Assembly (NCBI GenBank): GCA_001931905.2
Contig: MSJI02000498.1
Span: 1-59,100 of the forward strand
Source of the DNA: Cladosporium sp. IMV 00045
Lineage: Eukaryota > Ascomycota > Dothideomycetes > Cladosporiales > Cladosporiaceae
DNA: 59,100 nt
Reading direction: 5' to 3'
Below, piece by piece: positions 23,878 to 35,123 of the stretch. Every line of letters starts with the position of its first letter. Position 1 is the first letter of the stretch. The notes below the pieces were generated by a model. That model saw only the letters and a list, made by a program, of their open reading frames with translations, was not told the origin of the DNA and made no database searches. A program made the translations under genes and the position numbers.

Positions 23878-25374
23878 GATTGATACGGATGCGAATGAAT
23901 GAATGTATATGGGATTAATGAAAGATTAGACGAATAGACAAGGGTATGCTGTAGGCAATCTGCCGTTTATAGGAGAAAGCCCCAGCTCGACTTGAGTGGA
24001 GACTTTCACATGCATCGATCTCACTGCATGACGTAGTGTGACGATGGGGATTCAACGGCCTCGTGTTCGTTCCATTCATTAAGAAACCTGACTGATGGTT
24101 TGGTTCTAGTGATTATTCTGACTGTTGTGTTCTGTTGTACGTATCTGTACGTTCACGTGGCTCGAAACACTTGTTCTCAAGTGCATTACGGAATCTATAC
24201 TTGCTTCACGTGGATGTCACGACCTTCGGCACATGCTGCAGGATCGAAAAGAAAGCCAATGGCATGAGTATTTCTATTCTGCACATTGCAGGTGTGCAAC
24301 GTTCATCAAGCACAGCATAAAAAAAGTCCTATTGCATGGCGATGCTATGATGTTCATCTCCGATCATCTCAAGAAGAGTGTGCTCAAAATGCTTGCGATA
24401 TATACCTTGGGCTGCTCGTTTGATTACTACGGCCATGAGCTCAGATTCCGGGTTGATTTGAGACTAATTTGACGTGCTGTTCAGTCTTTGGTTGATTTCT
24501 ACAACGCATAGGCGGCTGATACCTAAGACGTCCTTCCTCTCACACCATTGAGCGAGTTCGGAAGCATTACTTGGCCATTTGATGAAGGTCAAGATAGAGG
24601 GGTTCGAATTGAAAACGCAAGTGGCACAGAATGGAGATGGGCTGACACTGCCAACGAGGCAAGTATGTGTGATAGAAGGAGCACTGGCTTGACTCTCAAC
24701 CTCCGTGAACGACACAGCCATAAATTGTCCTCGCCTGCAAAGCGAAGATAGCCCTTGAAAACAGAATCCATTCGGTTTTAATAATGTGCAGTGTCGCCAG
24801 ACCATTGGACATGTATGGTATGCGGGAAAAGCTGGTGCAAGCGCTCTTCTTGTGAATGTTTCTCTACTGCACGCAAGTGAACTCACTCCTCCAAATAGAG
24901 CTTCCGCTTGACCCGAATTGAATAAAACGGTGAGATGGCCTCAGCTTGACACGCCGATATTTCTGTCGTTTGTAGCCTTGAACAGCGGTAGAAGAGACTC
25001 TCCTGAGGCCCCGAGGGCTGCTGTCACCGTCTGAAGGAAACTGGAGTGAATGCAGACAGTTATGCACAACGTCAACATGGAAGTCCTGCAAATCAGCTGC
25101 GAACAACTTGTTGAGGGGAAGCGGCGATTGGAAGACTATGGGCTTTTTGACAACCCTAAGTCATATTGATCGATGGATGAAACGCTGGGAGGTTGCTCTG
25201 ATTGGAGCTGCAATATCTTTTGTTAGAGCTTCGTGAAGTACGGGATGTGAGGCTCCGCAGCCAATGTTGGCTTTCGGCTGTCTAATCAACACGGCATTTC
25301 CACCTGTTTCTTGCGCTTTCTGCTGTATCAAGGCCTGTCCAAGCTGGTCGTAATTCTCGTTACATGCCACTCGC
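23878..25374. other. gene-free stretch of 1.5 kb
   Basis: Several short frames exist, the longest being 140 codons on the minus strand at 24464-24886. None has a recognisable domain or a codon pattern like its neighbours. It probably contains the promoter of the NTF2-like gene and the 3' region of ARPC4. Confidence 0.5.
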
Positions 25375-26053
25375 TCAGTCGAACTGGTACAAATCAGTAT
25401 TAGGCGCAACCATGAAAAAGCGACAAGCGATCTTACCGGCGTCAGGAAGCTCTCCGCGACGAAACGAGCTCTCGCGTTCAAGAAGAGCTTCATCTCAGAA
25501 ATCTCCTTGTCGACGTCCTCCATGAACTGAATGATGAAATCCACCAGCTTGTGCTTCAGCATTTCCTCGGTGTGGAAGTTGGTAATCAAGAATGAGATGT
25601 CATATCCCTGTGCCCAGTGTCAGCGAACGTGTCCAAGCCATCACATATCAAATATTCCACAGCTGCCTCTTACATCGATCGGCTTCCTCCTCAAAATGAA
25701 GAACGGCTCGGCTCTTTGCGTCAGGAACCTGGTGAACTTGTGCACGAGGATGTTCTCGATCTCGTCCGCCTGCTTTATCCTTATGCTCACGCGCACGCTG
25801 TTGACCGAGGGCTCGATGAGCACGCGCTCTTCCTGGTTTCGGGACACGGTCAAGGGGTTGAGGATGAGCTCGGGAGAGGTTCGCGCTTCGATCTCAGGGA
25901 CATTATGTCTTTCGGATGCTTGCGAGGCGAAGTTGGACAGCGAGAGGGCGGCGGTGAGGGTGCTGCGGACGCAGGACAGGTATGGGCGGAGGGATTGCGA
26001 CTGGAGGGGGAGTTAGCGGGGCATTGCGGTGGAGGGCGTTGTTGGCGGACCAT
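25375..26053 (-). CDS. Arp2/3 complex subunit ARPC4 (p20)
   Basis: Four exons: 26051-26053, 25674-26000, 25437-25607 and 25375-25383, giving 169 residues, the usual length. ARPC4 forms the core dimer with ARPC2 in the Arp2/3 complex, which nucleates branched actin at endocytic patches. Recognisable blocks are [83 protein letters not shown] and [19 protein letters not shown]. The first coding exon is just the ATG. The last is 9 nt (Phe, Asp, stop), giving the family ending SFLTPFD. The first intron has a weak donor (gtccgc) but a good branch-like gctaact and acceptor; it is required because the family N-terminus begins directly after it. Confidence 0.94.
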
Positions 26054-26573
26054 TGCGATTGACTAAGCCGTTCTGGCTAGAGCATTCGGCAGTATTCTTT
26101 CTCACTTCAGGTGCTGTGTGCTTTGACTAAATGGAGGAGAGTCTGGTGGTATTGGTATTCGTAGCCAAAGTCACGTCGGCTAGCTAGGCATGCAGTATGG
26201 GCCCGCGCCCGGGACTAGGTACAGCTGACGTCTCCAGAGTCGGCCAGCAACGCCAAGCAGCAGCGCAGAAGTGGGTCTTTCCGGCTCAAGGCAGCATCAG
26301 ACTTCACTTCAGAGAACAGAAACATTCCTCAAATATGCTATGCATCACAGTACGAACGTCCAAAAACATCAATACAATTCACGATGACAAACCAATCTGG
26401 AAACAAATATTCGATACATTGACCTCCTATTCAATCGGCAAAATTAAACGATAGTCCGTTCCACTACATAATGGTCCCGATTCCGAAAACAAAGGCCCGC
26501 GAGAAAAGTCACCAAAAAACCATCTGAAAAATCAAAAGATCAAATCTCTACAACTTCAAAAGCCAATCATTCC
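26054..26573. other. intergenic between ARPC4 promoter and the giant gene's 3' end
   Basis: No supported coding frame is present. The half nearest 26573 is A-rich and is probably the 3' UTR of the giant modular gene. Confidence 0.5.
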
Positions 26574-29500
26574 TCATCGCATTCCATTCCTCCCAATGAA
26601 CCCATTCGCATACATCGAGCCAACCGTGCACGTCGAGTCTGCCGGACACATGGTCTTCGTCGCTGTGGTCAACACGGTTGTGTAAGCCGTGACCCTATTA
26701 GCACAGACAGTCACGGTGTGCACGTTGTTAGACGGTGGCGCGACCTTGTAGGCTGCGATGGTGCCCGGGCTGCTTGTGGTGCCTGTGACGGAACTGAACA
26801 TGTTGCAGGTTGTGCCGTCGGTTGAGACAGCGATGCACGCGACGTACTGGTCGCATACGCTCATGCACGACTGGATCGTGTAGTTCTGAGCTTGTCGTCG
26901 TTCCCTTGGCGGAGTGTAGGGCGTGCCGGCAAAGTTCTGACCACACATCACCGTGTACGTCGCGCCGTTCGTGTCGGTGTAGTTCCTTCCGTTGTAGGCA
27001 GGGCAAAGCGTCTCGGCTGGAGGAGTAGCTGAAGATGTTGTTGGCGGAGTAGCAGTGCTGCTTCCACCATATGGAGGTGGCGAATTATTGGCACTCGTGG
27101 TGCTGGTGGTGCTTCCTCCGTATGGCGGTGGCGAGTTGTTGGAAGTTACACTGCTGCCACCTGCCGACATGGAAACTGAGGATTGACTAGCCCTGCTGCT
27201 TGGTGAAGATACTGTGGCTGCGCTACCGGAGCTTGAAGCACCTGGCGTTGACCCATAAGATGACATTGGGCCAGCTGAGGTCCTGGTGGTGGATGTCATC
27301 ATTCCGCTTGAAGAGCCTGGAGAAGGACCACTGCTCTGTGAGTAAGGCGGGTTTACTGGACCGCTGGAAGAGCCGGTGTTGCTGTACGAAGCTGGGCCTG
27401 ATGCACTCGCAGATTGACTTGGTTGTGACGCCGAGTATGAAGCCGGCACACTGCCTGAAGCTGTTGAGGAGACCATTGGCACCGAAGTTGACGGACTTGA
27501 GCTGCCCATTGGCGGTGCGCTGCCGGACGAGCTTGGACCGGTATACGGGGGATTGACAACCGATGAAGAAGTTGAGCTGCTGCCTGTCATGCGAGGCGTT
27601 GAGACCGATGGAGATGAGCCAGGGCTACCGGAGGACGGTGAGCCTGTCCCAGACATGGTTGATGTACCAGAAGCAGGCGGCTGCGACGTTGTAGTACGCG
27701 CGGAAACTGAAGGCCTGGGAGAAGTATACACCGTGCTGACCTCTGGCGGACGGGTCGCAGCGACGGCTGGGGGTCCAGTGGTGACCTCGGTTGTGCCTGT
27801 GATCTCGCTGAACAAAGTGCAATCATCTCCGACGTAATTCGCACCAACGCAACCTGGTTCCAGGTTACACAAAAGCAGACAATCATTCACACCAGTCGTG
27901 ACCACTGCTCTCTTTGTTATCTTACCAACATATTGTTTCGTGCCGTATGTCGTGTTGTACGTGTTGCCAAACGAGTCCTGGCACAATTCGCCTCCAGCAG
28001 CCGCTGAGGCTGTTGCAGTACTCGATGCGGCACCGCAGCTTGGGACTGGGCTTTCTTCAGGTATGTTTGTGGTAACACTACTGAAGAAGGTCGGCTCTGA
28101 AGTTGCTGTAGTCTGCTCAGCAGGCGAAGAAGAAACGTCCGATGGCGTCGAGGGAGGAGATCCACCCGAGGACGATCCACTGGAAGCAACGGAAGATGAA
28201 GTCGAGTTCTGCGACATGCTGACTGAGGTTGAAAGCGAAAGCGATGAGCTTGGCATATCAGATGAGGGCGTGGATACGAATGTGTCGATCGATGTTACAA
28301 TACCCGGCTGGGAAGTGCTTCTGGCGGAGGTGGATGAGCCCGGCATACTCGGTGAAGAGGCGCTCGAGGATGCTGCAGTGGAGCTGTCAGGGGGGTTAGA
28401 GGGCGCGGAACTCGTCATGGATGCGCTTGATGGCGTGCTCGACCAACTACTCGACATTGAGGCTTGAGAGCTCGACATGGAGGAGCCAGGCATGCTAGAT
28501 GAGCTCATTGAAGACATGGAGGATCCAGACATGCTGGATGAGCTCATTGAGGACATCGAAGACATGGAAGACGACGTCGGCGAAGTGCTTGGGTTCGTCG
28601 ATGGGGCAGTCGATGGGGCAGTCGATGGGGCAGTCGATGAGCTTGCTGGGACTGATGATTCTGAGGCTACCTCCATCCGCGATGAGCTTGACGTCGTAGC
28701 CGATGAGCTCATAGAACTGCTGGTGGAGGCAGCAGAACTCGAGTTTGGCGGTGAGCTTGAAGAGCTTGAGGAGCCCATCGGTCGAGAGGATGAGCTGGAC
28801 CATGAAGTTGATGTGGACATCATCATAGACGAGCTTGAGATGGACTCAGAAGGCGATGGCGACATCGAAGAGGAAGATGCAGCCATGCTTGATGACGTGC
28901 TCCAGCTTGAAGAAGTAGAGGTGGAAGTAGATGCGCTTGTGCTTGACCAAGAAGTCGACATGGAAGACGAGGTCGATGGCACGCTCGACATCTCTGAGGA
29001 GGCCATAGAAGAAGAGTGGCTCGAGCTCGAAGTCGATGGAGTAGAGGGCATGGAGACGCTGCTGGATGCCGAGCTGGTCGTTGACGTCGACGTTGTGGTT
29101 GTCTCGACATTTCCAACATAGTCTCTCGAGCGAATAGCCGCCACAAAGGCAGAATCGTAGGAGGCACCAGTGAAATCTTGATTATTGCCTTCCTTGAGTT
29201 GACAGAATCCTCCGCCAACTCCGTTCGAGCCTGGCTCGCCGAAGAAGACAAAGCTTGTACACGTGGCAACGTTCGGTACGTCTGCCGGATATCCGTCGCA
29301 AAGCTCGAAGCAATCGTTGAAACTGTCTGCCCGCCGTTCGAGGAAGATGGCACCATTTGTGTTGCGGCCGCACCCAAGCACATAAGGCACTGCCGCTTGA
29401 TCAGTCACTGTCTGGCCATCGTTGGGAGGGCAAGCATAAGGCATAGCAGTTGGAGTCACAACAGGCTGCGAGCTTGAAGTCGAGGTCGATGACGGCGCCT

Positions 29501-32500
29501 TTGACATGGAGTTCGTTGAAGACCAAGACCAGGAAGTGCTTGTCGACGTCATTGTGTTTTGCTCCTCTGAATCAGTCATTGAGGAGGATTCAGTGCCAGA
29601 ACTCATTGTCGACGTGGAAGATGGAGACATGGTGCTTGAGCTGGAGCTCGTCATATCCATGCCGGTTTGCGACATGCTGGATGAGGAGCTTGTCGAGCCT
29701 CCAGTTGCAGTCGAGGTGCTCGTCATGCTTGAAGAAGTGCTGCTGGACGAGAACGTGGACGTTGAAGAGGAGCCCGCCATGTTACTTGTTGTTGCCGCGT
29801 TCGAGACTCGGACAGCTCCCACAAATCCAGGTCCAGTATCAGGGGTCATATAGCTCACCGCATTCTTGAGGTAGCAGCGTCCCGGGCCGGCACCGTTCGT
29901 TGCACCCACGTATGTGAATCCTGTACAAGGATCACCTCCGGCAATACTCGTGGACTGGCTACAGAATGCGAAGCAGTTATTGAAATCCGTTGCTGCAAGG
30001 AAGTTTTCTTCTCCCGTCTCGCCATTGGCGGTGATATCAGTGCCACAATAGAGAATATACGCCGAACCATTGCTCGGATCAGTAATCTGTTTGCCCGTAT
30101 CTTCTGGACAGGTAGCTGGCTGTAGGCATCATGTTAGCAATTGTTCCTTTAGCGGAAAAGGGTCTCGGATCGACGCAGCGAGGGATTTCAGGGCAAGGAA
30201 GTCTTTTTGATTAACCCGCGTGACACCCAGTTGGATACGAGGTGTATGGGGTGAGCGTCATTCTTGATCGAAATTGACAAGGGGAAACGTACTGGAAGAT
30301 CGTTAGCAAAAGTCTCTATGGGCAAGGGTGCGAGGTATCTTACCGAAGGAGCCTGATTCTGCGGATGGAGACGGTGACGCTGTGCTGGTCGAGGTGGTCG
30401 TCGACGGACTAGAAGATGATGAAGATGAGGAGGATGACGATGAGGAGGTTGACGTTGTCGCCGTGTTGGACGAGGAGCTGGTAGATCCGGTATTTGAAGA
30501 TGCAGACGAAGAGGTGCTTGTCGAGGAGCTTATCGAGGAGCTTGCCGATGTGCTTGTCGTCGTTGTACTTTGCCCATTGTTAACGAAATAGCCAGTATCA
30601 AGGACAGCGATCAGATTTGGATCGTTTGGTGCATCGACGAAGTTCTCATTATCGCCATCTCTGAACTGGCAAACACCGCTGACACCTTCTTCGCCAACGA
30701 ACACGGCTCCAGTGCAGCCAAAGTTTTCGGGGTGCTCAGTTTCTTCGCTGCAATCTAGCAAACAATCATTGAAGCTTTCCGCGGGACGCGTCCTGTATAT
30801 CCCGTTGGTCAGGTCGCGGCCGCAGCCAATGATGTACATTTTCCCGTTTGGTGCTTCCACGATTTGGCGATCATTTGCGGGACATTCGTAGGGGAAAGCA
30901 GTAGGCGTCTCGCTGGCTGATGAAGAGCTGCTTGTACCCGTCATACTTGAGGACGAGGACATCGTTTGGCTGCTTGAAGTCGTAGAACTCGTGGTTTGCA
31001 TGGACATCGTGCCGGTGGTGGACATGCTGGTAGAGCTTGACGATGTCGAGGAACTGCTGGGCGTACTGACACTCATTGAAGTGCTCGTAGTACTAGATTC
31101 GCTGAGCGTGCTTGAGGAGCTCGTAGACGATGAGCTGCCAGTGAGCGAGCTCGAGCTTGAACTTGAAACTGAGCTCGAGCTGGAGCTGGAGCTTGATGAG
31201 CTGTTCGCTGGCCCGGCAGAGTAAATGACAACACCATCAGGCTGAGGAATCAACACATCGCTTGGCGACTTGTAGTAGCAGTACTGTTGCGGCTGTCCCG
31301 AGACAATCCACGACACGCCCCAGCAATCGTCTCCCAGATCAAACTCGCACTGTTCGATGCAGTTGGCGAGATCGCTGGCAGCCGATGCATCGTTTGGTAG
31401 GGTACTGTAGTAGTTTTGGTAGCAGTACACCTGGTAGGTGTGTTGGTATACCGGAGAGCCATTGTACAGTTGCCCATCACTGCGAGGGCAATCCAACGGA
31501 ATCGTTGGCGTTGCCGTTGTCGAGGAGCTGGTTGAAGTACCACTTGTCGAGCCGCTTGACGCCGTACTGGTTGTACTCGTGGACATTGAACTGCTGGAGC
31601 TGGTTGATCTGGAGCTAGACGATGACGAGCTTGAACTGCTGCTGCTCGTCGACATCGACGTGCTTGTGGAAGAAGTAGTAGCCGGCGTGCTCAGGTCTCG
31701 AATGGCACCCACGAAAGTGTTAGCCCTGGACTCAATGTTGTAGCTTATGGCGCTCTTCAAGTAGCAAAAGCCCATTCCAAGGCCGTTCACTCCGCCGCCG
31801 TAAGTAAAGCCAGTGCAGCCACGGCCGTTGTTAAGCCCTGCAGCCTGTTCGCAGCGGGCGAAGCAATCGTTGAAACTTGTAGTTGCGCCTTGTGTGTCCT
31901 CAGGCGTTCCCTCTGTCGTTACAACGTCAGATGAACAATGGATAATGTAGGCAACGCCGCTGGGATCTGTGATTCTCTTTCCATCGTCTAGTGGACAAGT
32001 AGCGGGATACGGACCCGCGGTTGGACCTGGGTTGCCGGTCGAAGAGTATGAGGATGACGAAGCAGATGAAGAAGTTGATGATGAAGAGGTTGAAGATGAA
32101 GAAGTCGACTGAGAAGATGATGAAGAAGAAGAGGACGAGGATGAGCCCGTCGAAGTAGTCGAGGTCACAGAAGAGGATGAGGATGAGCTTGTTGTAGTCG
32201 ACGTCGCTGAAGAGGATGAAGATGAAGAGGATGAGGACGAGGACGATGAGGATGAGGAAGAAGAGGATGAGGACGAGGATGAGGACGAGGTCGACGTGGA
32301 AGTCATCGAAGTGGTGGAGGAGGTGGAGGTGGTAACCTGGGCCGTGTTCGGACTCCAACGATAGAAAAAGTCCATGACGAGAGGCGACAGAGACACCGGT
32401 GCCGTGGAGTCAGGCCATGTGTGACCCCAACCTTCGAGCCGCAGGTGTTGAAGCCTGCCGAGTGCTCCGACATCGTTGCCCCACTGATACAAAGTGGCAC

Positions 32501-35123
32501 TGGCGGCGGGATATGTGGTGGTGTTCGTGGTCGACAGGCCCTGCCGTGTCGCCCATAAGTTCATCCAGCGAGGGATCGTGGGAAGAACCTTTCCGTTGCG
32601 ACTTGTACTGCCCCAGTAATTGATTACGCCATCCGACGTGCCGTGTGTTTCAAAAATGGGCATATTCAGTCTACCGGGAGCACATGGCTGCTGCACCGGG
32701 GTGTCGGTATCAACGGTATAGGGATCTCCGCCTGCATTGGTGTTCGTGTAGAATGCTCCCGAGTTTGGTGCAATCGCGGCAAATGTCTGACTGAGTTCAG
32801 AATCGCAAGCGACCACGCCAAGGAAGCCACCGCCGTTGCTGTGCCCTGTTCCAAAGATCCTGGTAGAATCCACACAGAATTTACTCTTGATGTCGACGAT
32901 TAGCTCCTTTATAAAATTCCTGTCGTTCTGGACGTTCGTTTTGCCTGGACCGTACAGTGGGTTGGACTCGAATCCAGCTGAGCCACCTGCTGGAATACCC
33001 TGCACATATACCGCAATAGCGTATGGGTTGAGTACATTATCATTGAACCCTGTCTGCGTTTGGATGTCTTCGGCTGTGCCGCCGTTCCCATGGAATCCGA
33101 AAATCACTGGCGATGCCTTGTTTATGTCATAGAACTTTGGGATATGTATCAGATAACGCCGCGGATTACCATCAGATGGTGTCATGGTGAATTGCACGCT
33201 GGACCCATCAGCGACGAGTCCACCAGGAAGTGCTAATCCGCAGCCTCCGCCTGTAGCTGTTTGGGGGGCAGCATAATTTGAGTTTGGCGGGACGTAGCGT
33301 ACGAGGCCTGCAAGCGTACTGCTCGATGAAGTTCTGGTTCCTGTGAATGAGTACTTCAAGTAACAGAATCCCGAGCTGCTGCCTCCAGCAAAGGTAGCAG
33401 CGCGGCACCTTGGTTCTCTGCTGCAAAGCTGCATACAAGCATGGATATTGGCCACGGCGGGAATATCTTGCGAAGAGCCTGGGTTGGTATCGAATCCGCA
33501 GTATACGGTGTATGTGGTCCCACAAGCGTCTGTGAATTGGCCAAGGTTGCCAGCATTCGCATTGCCCCCAGCGCAGTTCAAGCTGGCCAAAGATGGCGGA
33601 TTTGGTGCAGCCACACATGAAGCCGAGGGCGTTGAGCTACTGCTGCTGCTGCTGCTGCTCGTCGATGTCGTGGTCGTGGTAGTTGTCGTCGAGGGCGTTG
33701 AGCTACTGCTGCTGCTGCTGCTCGTCGATGTCGTGGTTGTTGTTGTTGTTGTTGTCGTCGTCGGCTGACTGCTCGTTGTGGTGGTAGTGGTCGTCGTCGT
33801 CGGTTGGCTGCTCGTTGTGGTAGTAGTGGTTGTTGTTGTCGGCTCGCTGCTAGTCGTGGTGGTGGTAGTTGTCGTCGTATGGTCGCTACTGGTCGTAGTG
33901 GTAGTAGTTGTCGTCGTCGGTTGGCTGCTAGTCGTCGTGGTCGTAGTTGTCGTGGTGTGATCTCTGCTACTAGTCGTAGTGGTGGTAGTAGTAGTCGTCG
34001 TCGGCTCGCTGCTGGTCGTGGTGGTCGTCGTCGTCGTCGTAGTCGTCGGCTGGCTACTAGTCGTGGTGGTGGTAGTAGTCGTCGTCGGCTCGCTGCTGGT
34101 CGTGGTGGTCGTCGTCGTCGTTGTGTGAGGAGGCTCACTGCTCGTCGTCGTCGTCGTCGTCGTCGTTGTTGTAGTGACTGGTACTCTCGCATATCTCGAC
34201 ATGTAGTGGACAGAGGCTGGGACGGCAGCATTCCTCGTGTAGTAATTTGTGCGTTTCAAATAACACAAGGCGTTGCCAGCTGTATCCGACTCTGCCGAGT
34301 CAAGTGGCTCGACAATGTTCCTATACTGGTCGTAGCGGAACGCAATGCAAGCAGGTTCATCATTGCATTGTTTGAGGCAACCCGCTATGTCTTTCGCATT
34401 GACACCACTGGCATAACCAGGAACGTTGTCGGTGCTGTCAATATCTTGTTCGCAAAAGGTCTTCCAAAGATATCCGAGCGAGTCTACATAGTCTACGCCC
34501 TTGAATGCAGGACACTAGGCAAAGCAAGTCAGCATGGAGCATCCCAGGTATAAATGAGTTTCTAAACTTACCGGGAGTGCGTTTGCTCCGGTACCAGAAC
34601 TGATCAAATGAACCGCAGCATACTTAGCGGCATCTACGGAATAGGTGCCTGCTGCTGATAACCAGTAGCATCTGCCTGAGCCAGCCTTCGGACCTGTCTG
34701 GCCTGTACCGCTGGGAACAAAATAGAAGGCCGTGCAGAGTGGACGCCTGGCACAAGACTTCACGCAAGCATAGTAACCCTGGCCATTCGTGCCCAGATCC
34801 AGGAAGGTCGCGCCGCTGAGAGTCATTCCGCATCTGGTATCCCAACGATTCCCATAAGCGTCGACGTAGGTACCTCCGGCGTTGGCCACGACTTGGCCTC
34901 CATTCGCGCAAACAGGTGCAGGAGTCCAAGTAGCGGTAGGGGTGACAGTAGCCTGCCTTACTACCAAGTCAGGCGCGGTCGTTGTTGCAGTGTAAAGCTC
35001 GGGTTCCAGATCTGCGGCAATTATCTTTTCTGCGGCAATGTGTCTTGCGGCGACCGCAAGAAAGCCTTGAGTGAGTGGTAGGATCGCAAGGGCAGCCCTC
35101 GAAAAGAACGATGAGGACCGCAT
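26574..35123 (-). CDS. giant secreted multi-apple-domain protein with a CE1-type esterase domain
   Basis: Four exons: 34572-35123, 30344-34514, 30239-30291 and 26574-30119, phases consistent, about 2773 residues. Residues 1-26 form a signal peptide. Ten Cys-rich apple/PAN-like modules can be seen, centred near residues 125, 230, 535, 1070, 1235, 1440, 1645, 1875, 2335 and 2675; the best share CP-x-DG, YxxxCG, FNDCF-x-C and GxCYLK. Between modules 3 and 4 (about 606-905) is an alpha/beta hydrolase of the feruloyl esterase/PHB-depolymerase type (CE1): oxyanion FGFHGNGG, Ser743 in GTGHSNGGG, Asp812 in GTSDGV and His882 in GWGHTWP, so it looks active. Linkers are long Thr or Ser runs, expected to be heavily O-glycosylated. 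No GPI signal or membrane segment is visible at the C-terminus. A role at the cell surface in binding and de-esterifying plant or other polymers is inference. The 53-nt exon 3 is the weakest part; the region could be two genes. Confidence 0.75.
28597..28640. repeat. 12-bp tandem repeat in the giant gene
   Basis: About 3.7 copies of GTCGATGGGGCA, nearly perfect, encode APST repeats on the minus strand within a Ser-rich linker. Confidence 0.95.
32040..32340. repeat. poly-serine coding tract flanking the esterase domain
   Basis: Degenerate GAx/GAGGAT-type triplets on the plus strand encode long serine runs (about residues 911-1006) on the minus strand between the esterase domain and apple module 4. 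Confidence 0.85.
33640..34195. repeat. Thr-rich minisatellite in the giant gene
   Basis: About ten tandem units of 39-48 bp encode nine to eleven threonines followed by SS(E/Q/D)(P/H), at about residues 291-476, followed by two Ser-rich variants. Units differ mainly at third codon positions, so the repeat is old enough to have diverged or is under selection for the amino acids. Confidence 0.9.

Noticed and set aside
24464..24886. A 140-codon minus-strand frame in the 1.5-kb gap
   Set aside because: Many Cys, Ser and Pro with no domain, no splice partner and no good start context; consistent with a chance frame.
28477..29121. A 214-codon acidic plus-strand frame within the giant gene
   Set aside because: It is the reverse complement of the Ser-rich linker (Ser codons read as Glu/Asp codons); no domain and no independent promoter.
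33804..34553. A 249-codon plus-strand open frame antisense to the Thr minisatellite
   Set aside because: It exists because the repeat lacks stops in several frames; its product is Arg/Ser/Gly repeats, and the opposite strand has the signal peptide and cysteine modules.
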